A stretch of DNA of 17,039 nucleotides from SKKL01 sp046543225 (GCA_046543225.1 JBKGZW010000049.1:1-17039); one strand, 5' to 3'. Positions 8,818 through 16,563 are shown, numbered from the stretch's first letter. Numbers and translations are program-made. The notes: generated from the letters alone by a model not told the origin.

Positions 8818-9051
8818 TCAGCTCGCCCTGGCCACCGGGACCCGCACCACGACGGCGTCGGCGCGCCGATCGTGGAGCGTCCAACCCCGCGGCACCGACA
8901 GCGCATCGGCGTGGCGACCACAGAGGTCATGGGTCATCGGATGCGGCTCGGGGGCCAGCGGATCGACCCACACCGCTTGTCCGGTGTAGTCGTAGGCGAG
9001 GGTCGCCGCAGCGGGCGCGGCGCACGTGGGTCGAGCACACGAGCGGAACAT
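8818..9051 (-). CDS. DUF3499 family protein
   Basis: 77 aa, starting MFRSCARPTCAAPAAATLAY. It matches the actinobacterial DUF3499 pattern as I remember it: CxRPxCxxPAxATLxYDY at the N-terminus, a PLAPEPHP stretch, then HDLCGRHADALSVPRGW (41-57). Cys5, Cys10, Cys44 and His41/His47 could form a metal site. Function is unknown. In Mycobacterium and Streptomyces its homologue sits next to manB; here it heads the minus-strand series that contains manB, so the association is kept although three genes lie between the two and the GT genes. No Shine-Dalgarno is seen; a -10-like TATCTT ends 7 nt before the ATG, which suggests a leaderless mRNA. Confidence 0.85.
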   Translation of the reverse strand: MFRSCARPTCAAPAAATLAYDYTGQAVWVDPLAPEPHPMTHDLCGRHADALSVPRGWTLHDRRADAVVVRVPVARAS

Positions 9052-9058
9052 GGTGCGG

Positions 9059-9064
9059 AAGATA
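9059..9064 (-). promoter_or_regulatory. -10 box of a probable leaderless DUF3499 promoter
   Basis: TATCTT on the minus strand (TANNNT class) is followed by exactly 7 nt (CCGCACC) and the ATG at 9051. With no ribosome-binding site present, transcription probably starts at or next to the start codon. No convincing -35 hexamer was found. A short GACCG/CGGTC inverted repeat (9069-9073 with 9077-9081) lies just upstream. Confidence 0.55.
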
Positions 9065-9117
9065 GCCCGACCGGCGCGGTCGAGGTGGGATGTCTCGACA
9101 CCGTTCCCGGTCGGCGG

Positions 9118-9135
9118 AACCCGAATCCTCGGGTT
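9118..9135. promoter_or_regulatory. 18-bp perfect inverted repeat, candidate operator
   Basis: AACCCGA (9118-9124), ATCC spacer, TCGGGTT (9129-9135). The arms match perfectly. It sits between divergent DUF3499 and ftsH and ends 8 bp before the ftsH -10 box, so it covers the expected -35 region. It resembles a dimeric-repressor or activator site. The arms do not match the HspR (HAIR) or CIRCE heat-shock operators as I know them. Confidence 0.5.
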
Positions 9136-9142
9136 GACCTCC

Positions 9143-9148
9143 TAACAT
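9143..9148 (+). promoter_or_regulatory. -10 box of a probable leaderless ftsH promoter
   Basis: TAACAT (TANNNT class) is followed by 6 nt (GAGTGC) and ATG 9155. There is no Shine-Dalgarno before this ATG, and the other ATG at 9147 meets a stop three codons later. This geometry is that of actinobacterial leaderless genes. TTGACC at 9134-9139 is too close to serve as its -35. Confidence 0.55.
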
Positions 9149-9154
9149 GAGTGC

Positions 9155-11266
9155 ATGAGTCCGAGCCCCCAGGCGCCGCCGCCACCGCCGCCCCCTCCAC
9201 CACCGCGCCGCCCGACCCCCGGCGGGCGCCCGGGAGGCAAGGGGGGATGGGGCCGCTGGTCGAACAGCAGCCAGTCCTCCGACAACCAGGGCAAGACCCA
9301 GAGCCGCATGCCGCGCTGGACCATCTGGGTCCTCATCGGCGCGCTGCTGGCGGTGCTGGTCTTCCCGATGCTCGCTCCCAGCGACGACGGCGAGCACATC
9401 GAGTTCCACGAGTTCCTCGAGCAGGTCGAAGCCGGCGAGATCGCCAGCGTCGAGTACGACAACAACAACGGCGACATCAGCGGCGAGTACGTGGACGAGG
9501 AGCGCGGCGAGTTCCGCAGCACCGGTCCCATGCCACTGTCGGACGAGGACCGCGAGCTCATCCAGGCCAACACCGAGCTCAACTTCGACACCCCCGAGCC
9601 CAACCCGCTCTGGCAGTTCCTGCCCTATGTCTTCTTCTTCGGGCTCATCGTGTTGTTCTGGGTCTGGATGCTGCGCCGGGCCCAGGGCCAGATGGGTGGT
9701 GTGATGTCGGTCGGCCGTTCGAAGGCCAAGACCTACGACACCGAGCGGCCCGGCACCAAGTTCGCCGACGTCGCCGGCTACGAGGGCGTCAAGCAGGAGG
9801 TCACCGAGGTCATCGACTTCTTGAAGACCCCCCAGAAGTTCGGCGAGATCGGCGCCCGCATCCCCAAGGGCATCCTTCTGGTCGGTCCCCCGGGAACCGG
9901 CAAGACCCTCATCGCCCGCGCCGTCGCCGGCGAGGCGGGCGTCCCCTTCCTGTCGGTCACCGGTTCGGACTTCATGGAGATGTTCGTCGGTGTCGGCGCC
10001 AGCCGGGTGCGCGACCTGTTCGACTCGGCACGCAAGATGGGGCGGGCGATCATCTTCATCGACGAGCTCGACTCCATCGGCCGCAAGCGCGGCGCCGGCC
10101 TCGGCGGCGGCCACGACGAGCGGGAGCAGACGCTCAACCAGATGCTGGCCGAGATGGACGGCTTCGAACCCTCCGAGGGCATCGTCATGATGGCCGCCAC
10201 GAACCGGCCCGACATCCTCGATCCCGCGCTGTTGCGTCCCGGCCGGTTCGACCGGCAGGTGGTCGTTCCGTTGCCGAGCCTCGAGGACCGCATCGCCATC
10301 CTCGGGGTCCACGTCCGACACAAGCGGATGGGCCCCGACGTCGATCTCGAGGTCATCGCCCGAGGCACACCGGGCATGAGCGGCGCCGACCTCGCCAACC
10401 TGGTGAACGAGGCGGCGTTGTTCGCCGTGCGCTCCGGCGAGGACGCCATCCACAAGGACCACTTCGACGCCGCCCGCGACCGCATCCTGATGGGCCAGAA
10501 GCGCGACACCCTCGCGCTGTCCGACCAGGAGAAGGAGGCGATCGCCTACCACGAGGGCGGTCACGCCGTCTGCGCCGCGGTGCTCCCCCACGCCGATCCG
10601 GTCCACAAGGTCTCGATCATCCCCGCGGGCATGGCCCTGGGGGTCACCCAGCAACTCCCCGAGGCCGAGCGTCACCTCTACCGTCAGGACTACATCGAGG
10701 AGTCACTGGTGGTGCGGATGGGCGGCCGGGTGGCCGAGGAGCTCGTCTACGGCATTGCCTCCACCGGCGCCAACAACGATCTGGTCGGCTCCACCGAACT
10801 GGCCCGCAAGATGGTGCGCGAATGGGGCATGAGCGAACGGGTCGGCCCCATGGCGTGGGGCTCCCAGGGCGAGGTCTTCCTCGGCGAGGACCTCATGCAC
10901 ACCCGCGACTACTCCGACGACACCGCTCGAGTGATCGACGAGGAGGTCGAACGGATCCTGCGCGAGCAGGAGAACCGGTGCCGCGAGATCCTGCGCGAGA
11001 ACCGGGCGGGACTCGACCTGGTGGCCAAGGCGTTGATCGAGCACGAGACCATCGACGGAGACGAGGTCATCCGGCTCATCAAGGTCGGTCGCGGCGAGAT
11101 CGCCGACGACGGCACCAGCCGCTCGGCCGAGGCGCGCGACGTGGTGGAGCGCAGTCGTGCCAACGGTGGCGGTGACGACGACGCCGGGGACGACACCCCG
11201 GACGACACCGCTGGCGACGACACCGACGTGGCCGACGAGGTCGCTCAGGCCGACTCCCGTCCCTGA
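9155..11266 (+). CDS. ftsH: ATP-dependent membrane zinc metalloprotease FtsH
   Basis: 703 aa. FtsH is a hexameric AAA+ protease of the inner membrane that unfolds and degrades membrane and short-lived cytosolic proteins. Order: proline-rich N-tail with 10 consecutive prolines (8-17), span 1 (55-73), extracytoplasmic domain (about 76-152), span 2 (about 153-172), AAA module with Walker A GPPGTGKT (244-251), pore residues FVG (277-279), Walker B IIFIDELD (299-306), second region of homology with ATNRPD and LLRPGRFDRQ (348-368), then the peptidase with HEGGH (466-470) and the third ligand region TGANNDL (537-543, Asp542). HEGGH differs from the usual HEAGH, but the zinc ligands and Glu467 are kept. 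The C-terminus is a disordered acidic tail (671-703). The gene stands alone on the plus strand, leaderless, convergent with the thioredoxin-like gene. Confidence 0.97.
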   Translation: MSPSPQAPPPPPPPPPPRRPTPGGRPGGKGGWGRWSNSSQSSDNQGKTQSRMPRWTIWVLIGALLAVLVFPMLAPSDDGEHIEFHEFLEQVEAGEIASVEYDNNNGDISGEYVDEERGEFRSTGPMPLSDEDRELIQANTELNFDTPEPNPLWQFLPYVFFFGLIVLFWVWMLRRAQGQMGGVMSVGRSKAKTYDTERPGTKFADVAGYEGVKQEVTEVIDFLKTPQKFGEIGARIPKGILLVGPPGTGKTLIARAVAGEAGVPFLSVTGSDFMEMFVGVGASRVRDLFDSARKMGRAIIFIDELDSIGRKRGAGLGGGHDEREQTLNQMLAEMDGFEPSEGIVMMAATNRPDILDPALLRPGRFDRQVVVPLPSLEDRIAILGVHVRHKRMGPDVDLEVIARGTPGMSGADLANLVNEAALFAVRSGEDAIHKDHFDAARDRILMGQKRDTLALSDQEKEAIAYHEGGHAVCAAVLPHADPVHKVSIIPAGMALGVTQQLPEAERHLYRQDYIEESLVVRMGGRVAEELVYGIASTGANNDLVGSTELARKMVREWGMSERVGPMAWGSQGEVFLGEDLMHTRDYSDDTARVIDEEVERILREQENRCREILRENRAGLDLVAKALIEHETIDGDEVIRLIKVGRGEIADDGTSRSAEARDVVERSRANGGGDDDAGDDTPDDTAGDDTDVADEVAQADSRP
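11245..11266. other. 22-bp convergent overlap of ftsH and thioredoxin-like gene
   Basis: The ftsH stop (TGA 11264-11266) lies inside the thioredoxin-like gene, and the stop of that gene (TCA on plus, 11245-11247) lies inside ftsH. There is no room for a terminator hairpin between the genes, so the two mRNAs must overlap at their 3' ends. Confidence 0.85.
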
Positions 11267-11754
11267 TCGGGGGTCGGCTGGCCACCGCCGTCAGGGTCCT
11301 GGGGAGTCTGGCCGTGGTCGCAGCCGCCCGGCACCGAGCCGGGCTCACGCAGCTCGGCGACGGTGGCCCACAGGTCGGTGGCGGTGGCCGGGCCGACGAA
11401 CGACGCCCGGACCACACCGCCGGCGTCGGCGATCACCACCAGCGGCACCCCGTCGATGCGGTAGCGCTGGTGCAGCTCGCGGTCGGCACTGACCTCGACC
11501 TCCTGCACGACCACCTCGTCGCTCGCCAGCACCTGCACCTTCTGCCAGGTGCCCGCGCACGACGCGCACGTCGCCGAGGTGAAGACCGCGACCAGCCAGG
11601 GTGCGTCGGGCCGGTCGAAGTCGTCGCGGTCGAGCTGGCTGGGCACCCGGTAGGTGCGCGGTTGGGTCGGGGCGTCGGGCTGGCGGCGCTGGAGGGCATA
11701 GGCGATGCCACCGGCGACAGCGATCAGCGCCGCAGCGATGAAGAACTGCTCCAT
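11245..11754 (-). CDS. Membrane-anchored thioredoxin-like protein
   Basis: 169 aa, starting MEQFFIAAALIAVAGGIAYA. One N-terminal span (4-21) is followed by a linker and a thioredoxin fold: APWLVAVFTSATCASC (51-66) with the redox pair Cys63/Cys66 (CASC rather than CGPC), and GVPLVV (102-107) with the conserved cis-proline Pro104. A low-complexity tail (about 137-169) carries an extra Cys145. The charges (Glu2 before the span, Arg23/Arg24 after it) suggest the domain could face the cytoplasm. The gene starts 49 nt after the DUF5719 stop and may be the last gene of that operon. Its last 22 bp overlap the end of ftsH on the opposite strand. No good Shine-Dalgarno is visible. The partner protein is unknown. 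Confidence 0.82.
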   Translation of the reverse strand: MEQFFIAAALIAVAGGIAYALQRRQPDAPTQPRTYRVPSQLDRDDFDRPDAPWLVAVFTSATCASCAGTWQKVQVLASDEVVVQEVEVSADRELHQRYRIDGVPLVVIADAGGVVRASFVGPATATDLWATVAELREPGSVPGGCDHGQTPQDPDGGGQPTPDQGRESA

Positions 11755-11803
11755 GCATCGAGTGTGCCCGAACCGCGTCCAGGAGTCAGACCGGAGCCCG
11801 GCC

Positions 11804-13330
11804 TCAGCCCCCGATGTTCATCCCCTGGGGGAGCTCGGCGTCGTCGGCGAAGGGGATGGCCACCTGCGCCGACCGGTCCGAAGGATCGCTTCGCCGGGAC
11901 GCGATCCCGGCGGCGAGGGGATGGCTCGACTCGATCACCAGCATCGAGGTGCCGGCCCCGCTGACCCGATCGACCAGGTCGTCGATGGTCTCGCGACCCG
12001 AGGGCCCGATCTCGAAGTCCTCGAAGCCGTCGAGGGGGCGCTCGGTGCCGCGGGACCGGATCGAGACGGACCCCGAGACGAGGAGGTCCGGGTCGAGGTT
12101 GATCAGGGTGAGCGCCGCCGCGTCGGTCCCTCGGGTCCGCGGATCGATCAGCAGCAACCGGCGTCCGACCAGCGCTGAACCGGACGAGGCGGTGATCCCG
12201 GGGCCTTCCGCCGAGCTGGCGACGGTGGTGACCCGCTCGGCCACCACCGGGACGTCGTTGAGCGAACGGACGACCACCGTCGCGGTGATCGCGTCGTCGA
12301 CGAACCGGTCGACGAGGCGAGGCTGGTCGGTGAGGTCGACCACCTCGTAGCGGTTGGGCGCAATGGTCAGCTCGAACGGCTCGACACCCCCGAGCTCGGG
12401 GTCACTGAGCAGCACCTCGACATCGACCTCGGCCGTGGCATCACCGGGGTTGTACACCACCACGCGTTCGGTCAGGCCCTCGACGAGTCGGACCGAGGGG
12501 TACACCCAGAGCGGCATCGGCTCGGGCACGCCCAGATCGGTGGTCACCGCCCGACGGGGATCTTCGCCTTCGAGCCGCTCCTCGGTGTCGTCGAAGGTCT
12601 GGAGCCGTTCGACGATCACCCGACCGGAACGGGCGGTCGCGGTGGCCGACACCTGGTCGCGACGAGCCACCTCGGCCCCGGCGTCGACCACGACAACGCT
12701 GCGTCCGGGCACCACCACGCCGGTGAGCGCCTGGGGCTCCCTCGGCCCGTCGACGGTGAGGAACTGGAAGTCGACCACGGCGTCGCCGGGGTAGGGGTTG
12801 AACAGCGCGAACAGCGAACGGGCGTCGGCGGAGGTGTCGCCCCAGGCGAAGTGCCACGTGTCCGACGAGGTGGATGCACATGGCCCGCTGTCGGCTCCGG
12901 TCGGACCGACCAGCTCGTGAGACACCGCCATCTCGCCGCCGTCGAGCTCGACCATGACCGCCACCGCGGGTGCCGTCACCAGTTCGGAGACCTGCACCCG
13001 CTCGAGGCTGTTGGCCTCCACCTCGACCTCGGCGTCGACGGGATCGTCCTGGCCCGGGAAGGCGGTGAGACGGGCCGGACGATCTCGATCGGTGGGGTTG
13101 GCGATGATGACGGTGTGATCAGCGGGTCCCTCCTCGCCGGCCGAACCCGCCGGGCAGTACCAGGTCGATCCCAACACGTCGGCCGACGCGACCATCGGTT
13201 CGACCCGGGACACGCCGAAGTCGTCCGGCGGGGACGGCGCGGGGTCGCGGTCGCGGTCGCGCTCGGCCACGAGGGCCACGACCAGGAGTCCGAGCACCAC
13301 CACGATGAACGGGACACGGGCGCGGGTCAT
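11804..13330 (-). CDS. DUF5719 family membrane-anchored extracytoplasmic protein
   Basis: 508 aa, starting MTRARVPFIVVVLGLLVVAL. A single N-terminal span (about 7-22) is followed by an all-extracytoplasmic region rich in beta-type repeats with the theme of hydrophobic strand, V.NP or YNPG, then polar turn (for example IIANPTDRDRPARL and VVYNPGDATAEVDV). This pattern and the position directly after a giant GT2 fit the actinobacterial DUF5719 family; function unknown. Two cysteines in the N-terminal part (in WYCPAG and GPCAST) could form a disulfide. The ATG overlaps the glycosyltransferase stop (ATGA) and is preceded by a strong AGGAGG, which fixes the start although the frame is open further upstream. 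It probably assists the glycosyltransferase or its product outside the membrane. Confidence 0.8.
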   Translation of the reverse strand: MTRARVPFIVVVLGLLVVALVAERDRDRDPAPSPPDDFGVSRVEPMVASADVLGSTWYCPAGSAGEEGPADHTVIIANPTDRDRPARLTAFPGQDDPVDAEVEVEANSLERVQVSELVTAPAVAVMVELDGGEMAVSHELVGPTGADSGPCASTSSDTWHFAWGDTSADARSLFALFNPYPGDAVVDFQFLTVDGPREPQALTGVVVPGRSVVVVDAGAEVARRDQVSATATARSGRVIVERLQTFDDTEERLEGEDPRRAVTTDLGVPEPMPLWVYPSVRLVEGLTERVVVYNPGDATAEVDVEVLLSDPELGGVEPFELTIAPNRYEVVDLTDQPRLVDRFVDDAITATVVVRSLNDVPVVAERVTTVASSAEGPGITASSGSALVGRRLLLIDPRTRGTDAAALTLINLDPDLLVSGSVSIRSRGTERPLDGFEDFEIGPSGRETIDDLVDRVSGAGTSMLVIESSHPLAAGIASRRSDPSDRSAQVAIPFADDAELPQGMNIGG

Positions 13331-16300
13331 CGGCTCGTCACCTCCTCGACCGGCGAGGAGATCGCGCGCCGGTGACGGCGGGCGATCCGGCGCTCGGCAC
13401 GGGTCCGGTACATGACCAGCGTGATCAGGACGAGCACCGCGAGCTGAGCGAGCAGCACGAGACGGTGGCTGAGCGGTGTCGCCCAGGTCACCGACACGGT
13501 GCCCGAGTCCTCGACCGGGAACGACGTCGCCCACCCGAGACCGGGCTGGGATCCGAGCGTGGTGCCGTCGAGGTCGGCGCGCCAACCCGATCGCGGGGTC
13601 GAACCGACCAGCACCTGTGCCGGTTCCGTGACCCGATCGGAGAAGGAGGTGCGTCCGAGCTGATCGAAGGGTCGAGCGAGGTCACCGAGGTCGAGGGCGG
13701 CGGCCTCGCGAGCGCCGTCGGGGATCGCGGCAACGTCGGCGACCGCGATGGTCTCGGCCTCCAGCGCGGACACCGTCGGCGCCCAGGCAGCGTTGCGGTA
13801 CACGGTGAGGGCGGGGTTGACGTCGATCTCGACGAGGTCGAGTTGCTCGGCCAGCACGTCGTGGAGCAGCTGCGGGTTGGTGTGTGACACCCCACCGAAG
13901 GGGACCGGCGCCCCCTGGTCGACCACGACGAGATAGCGGACGCCCATCGGCGCGAGGAGCCGGCCCAGCCGGTCGGTCCGCTGGGTGAGCACGAGGTCGA
14001 GCGAGCCACGCAACGGTGAGGTCGCGGGTTCGGGGGGACCGGGCCACAGATCGGCCAGGGTGGGTGTGCCAGAGATCGTGGTGGCGTAGGAGGTCAGGCC
14101 GTCGATGGGCCAGGCCCCCAGTGGCAACACCTCGGGGGCGCCGAACCACACCACGCGGAACGGGTCCTGTTCGAGCTCCTCGTCGAGGAAGGCGAGGGAC
14201 TCGTGGTGCGATCCCCGCGGCACCATCCAGCGGCCGCCCACCGACGCCGCCACCACCGGGAGCAGGGCGAGGACGAGCGCGCCCACCGCCACCACTCCGG
14301 CCAGCTGGCGCCACCCGAACCCGCTGCGCCGGACGTCGAATCCGAACGCGGACACCCCCAGCCCCGCCGACAGGGCCATCGCCGCGGCGGCGGGAGCGAG
14401 GATGGCATCGACGGGGGGCAGAGGGCCCGGTATCCATCCCATCGAGGCGACCCAGACCAGCGCCCAGCACGACAGCGCCAGCGACCACGCCCGGACCGCC
14501 CACACCAGCCGCCACTGCCGCCCGACCAGCACGGCGAACGCGGCCGCGACCAGCACCGCGGCGTTGAGCAGCGACGAACCGATGGGTCCGGTGTCGAAGC
14601 GCAGGATGTGGGTGAGCGGCAGCGCGGTGGCCGCCTCGGCCGACCGACTGGCGGTCAGGGTGCTCCACGACGGGTTGGTGCTGAGCAGGTCGAACAGCCA
14701 CGGGGCGTGCAGGACCCCACCCACGAGCGCGGCACCGACACCGACCACCGCCATGCGGCCCAGCCCGCGCACGGTGCCGATCAGCAACGATCCGGGCACC
14801 ATGCCCACCACCACGGCGAACGGCATCAACAAGAAGAGCGGATCGAGCAGGGCGGCGAGCGCCACCACCAGACCCAACGCCACCGCCTGGCGCCACAAGG
14901 GGGGTACGTCGTGGCGCGGTCCGACCCGACGGCCGGGGTGGTCGTCGGCAGCGCCGAACGGCGTGGTGCCCGAGGACCGCAGGAGCCGTGCCAGCACCCA
15001 GGGGGCGACGGCGTAGGCGACCAACCCTCGCCAGGATCCGGTGGCGAGCGCGTCGTATCCCAGCGGCACCGCGGCGTAGGCGACGAGGGCAGCGACACTG
15101 GCGCGGTGGGCCGCGAGGGGAGCGACCAGGCGCCAGACGCCGAGGAGCGCGAGGGGATACATGCCGAGGATGAGCACGGTGCGCAACAGGCCGGTGGCGC
15201 CGAGGAACACACCGCCGGCGACGGTGACCACCAGGCTGGCAGCGGGGGCGAACCCCTCGTATCCGATGCCGCCTCGTCGCCAGCTCGAGAACCATTCGGA
15301 CCACAGCGGGCCCAGGTGCTCGGGGAACGGTACGAACTCGCCGATCGCGGGGATGGGCCTGGTCAGCAGGTGGCGCGAGCCGATGACCAGGATGACCACC
15401 ACCAGTGCCCAGGCGAACGCGGCGTCTCGGCGGCCGGGGCCGGTGACACTCTCGATCAGGCGCTTGCCGACGGTGGCGGCCGACCCGAAGGTGTCCTGGT
15501 CGGTGGCGAGCTGGCCCCGCAGGAACGCGGCCACCCGGGCACTGCCGCGCACCTGCAACGACCGGATCTCGCGGTCGGGGACGAGCCTGGTCGCGGCGAT
15601 CGACCGGCGCCGCTGGCGCAGCGAGCCGAGACGGCGGAGGTTCCAGGTCCAGGCGGTGATGACGTCGCGCGCCTGGCCGGGTCGCCCGGTGACCAGCGCG
15701 AAGACCGCTTCGACGACGTGCACCACGGCCAGCTGGGGGAGCACCACCACCAGGGTGGACAGCCGGTACGACGAGAGCATGGCCCGCATGCGGTGCCGGA
15801 ACTGCAGCCGTCGACGATCGTCGACGATGCGGCGCTCGCCGAGCGCCTCGAGGTGACGTACCCGGGCGTTGGGGGCGACCATGACCCGGGCCCCGGCTGT
15901 GTGGGCGCGCCAGCACAGGTCGAGGTCGTCGCCGAAGAAGCTGGTGTCGGCGTCGAAGCCGTCGAGCGCCCGCAACAGGTCGGTGCGCACCAGGGTGAAC
16001 GCGTCGGGAACGGTGAACACGTCGCGCACGGCGTCGTGTTGTTCCTGGTCGAGCTCGTTGCGTTCGACGAGGGGGACGGGGAAGCCGAACTTGTCGGACC
16101 CCTCCCCCGCCGACAGCATGCGCCGGTCGTCGTCCCAGCGCACCACCTTGGGCCCCACGATGGCGGCGTTGGAGCGGAAGGCCTCCTCGACCATCGAGCG
16201 GATGGCGCCGGGAGCGGGGGCGACGTCGTCGTGGGCGAGCACCAGGAACGCCGGGTCGCCGAGGCGGGGTAGGACCGCGTTGATGGCCCGCCCGAAGCCA

Positions 16301-16554
16301 CGGTTGGCCTCGAGGCGGATGGTCCGCGCATCGGGCAGGACCTCGGCGACGCGGTCGGCGACCGGAACCAGGCTTGCGGCATCGACCACGACCACCTCGA
16401 GCGACGGGTAGTCCTGGGCGCCGACCGCGGCCAGCGCCTCGTCGAACCAGGGCCCTGGTTCGTGGGCGACCATCACGAGGGTCACCAACGGTGCGACGAC
16501 CTGCTCAGGGGGCGCGCCGAGGGCAGGTTCCTGGGATTCCTCCGGTGCGCTCAC
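13327..16554 (-). CDS. Giant GT2 glycosyltransferase fused to a multispanning membrane region
   Basis: 1075 aa from GTG 16554. The N-terminal GT2 domain (about 23-260) shows VTLVMVAHEPGPWFDEAL (24-41), NRGFGRAIN (84-92), the metal/nucleotide motif AHDD (107-110), GPKVVRWDD (134-142) and the catalytic-type FFGDDLDLCWR (206-216). The rhamnosyl/galactofuranosyl-like style (NRGFG, FFxDD.DLCWR) suggests a dTDP- or UDP-sugar donor, but this is inference. A first span follows at about 265-288, then from about 379 a long polytopic region with an extracytoplasmic part near the C-terminus (about 800-1030) and a last span (about 1034-1052) ending in a basic tail. It is likely to build an envelope polysaccharide at the membrane. 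It overlaps DUF5719 by 4 nt. A TAGTCT -10 candidate stands 9 nt before the GTG; no Shine-Dalgarno is seen. Confidence 0.85.
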   Translation of the reverse strand: MSAPEESQEPALGAPPEQVVAPLVTLVMVAHEPGPWFDEALAAVGAQDYPSLEVVVVDAASLVPVADRVAEVLPDARTIRLEANRGFGRAINAVLPRLGDPAFLVLAHDDVAPAPGAIRSMVEEAFRSNAAIVGPKVVRWDDDRRMLSAGEGSDKFGFPVPLVERNELDQEQHDAVRDVFTVPDAFTLVRTDLLRALDGFDADTSFFGDDLDLCWRAHTAGARVMVAPNARVRHLEALGERRIVDDRRRLQFRHRMRAMLSSYRLSTLVVVLPQLAVVHVVEAVFALVTGRPGQARDVITAWTWNLRRLGSLRQRRRSIAATRLVPDREIRSLQVRGSARVAAFLRGQLATDQDTFGSAATVGKRLIESVTGPGRRDAAFAWALVVVILVIGSRHLLTRPIPAIGEFVPFPEHLGPLWSEWFSSWRRGGIGYEGFAPAASLVVTVAGGVFLGATGLLRTVLILGMYPLALLGVWRLVAPLAAHRASVAALVAYAAVPLGYDALATGSWRGLVAYAVAPWVLARLLRSSGTTPFGAADDHPGRRVGPRHDVPPLWRQAVALGLVVALAALLDPLFLLMPFAVVVGMVPGSLLIGTVRGLGRMAVVGVGAALVGGVLHAPWLFDLLSTNPSWSTLTASRSAEAATALPLTHILRFDTGPIGSSLLNAAVLVAAAFAVLVGRQWRLVWAVRAWSLALSCWALVWVASMGWIPGPLPPVDAILAPAAAAMALSAGLGVSAFGFDVRRSGFGWRQLAGVVAVGALVLALLPVVAASVGGRWMVPRGSHHESLAFLDEELEQDPFRVVWFGAPEVLPLGAWPIDGLTSYATTISGTPTLADLWPGPPEPATSPLRGSLDLVLTQRTDRLGRLLAPMGVRYLVVVDQGAPVPFGGVSHTNPQLLHDVLAEQLDLVEIDVNPALTVYRNAAWAPTVSALEAETIAVADVAAIPDGAREAAALDLGDLARPFDQLGRTSFSDRVTEPAQVLVGSTPRSGWRADLDGTTLGSQPGLGWATSFPVEDSGTVSVTWATPLSHRLVLLAQLAVLVLITLVMYRTRAERRIARRHRRAISSPVEEVTSR
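13341..13346 (-). promoter_or_regulatory. Strong Shine-Dalgarno AGGAGG of DUF5719 inside the GT2 gene
   Basis: AGGAGG on the minus strand is followed by 10 nt and ATG 13330. It is embedded in the last codons of the upstream glycosyltransferase gene (EEVTSR end). With the ATGA start/stop overlap it implies coupled and efficient translation of DUF5719. Confidence 0.75.
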
Positions 16555-16563
16555 GATCGCTGG

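Noticed and set aside
9135..9143. Perfect Shine-Dalgarno AGGAGGTCA on the minus strand upstream of DUF3499
   Set aside because: No ATG, GTG or TTG follows at a usable distance on that strand; DUF3499 starts more than 80 nt further on.
8927..10675. 582-codon minus-strand frame opposite ftsH
   Set aside because: It lies antisense to the conserved AAA and peptidase motifs of FtsH and has no family features; it is a product of high GC.
11804..13585. 593-aa version of DUF5719 starting further upstream
   Set aside because: The extra N-terminal part is Arg/Pro-rich nonsense over the GT2 coding region. The AGGAGG and a signal-anchor directly after ATG 13330 support the 508-aa form.
14203..16272. 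689-codon plus-strand frame opposite the giant GT2
   Set aside because: Low-complexity Gly/Arg/Glu/His-rich translation without motifs, antisense to a gene with clear GT2 signatures.
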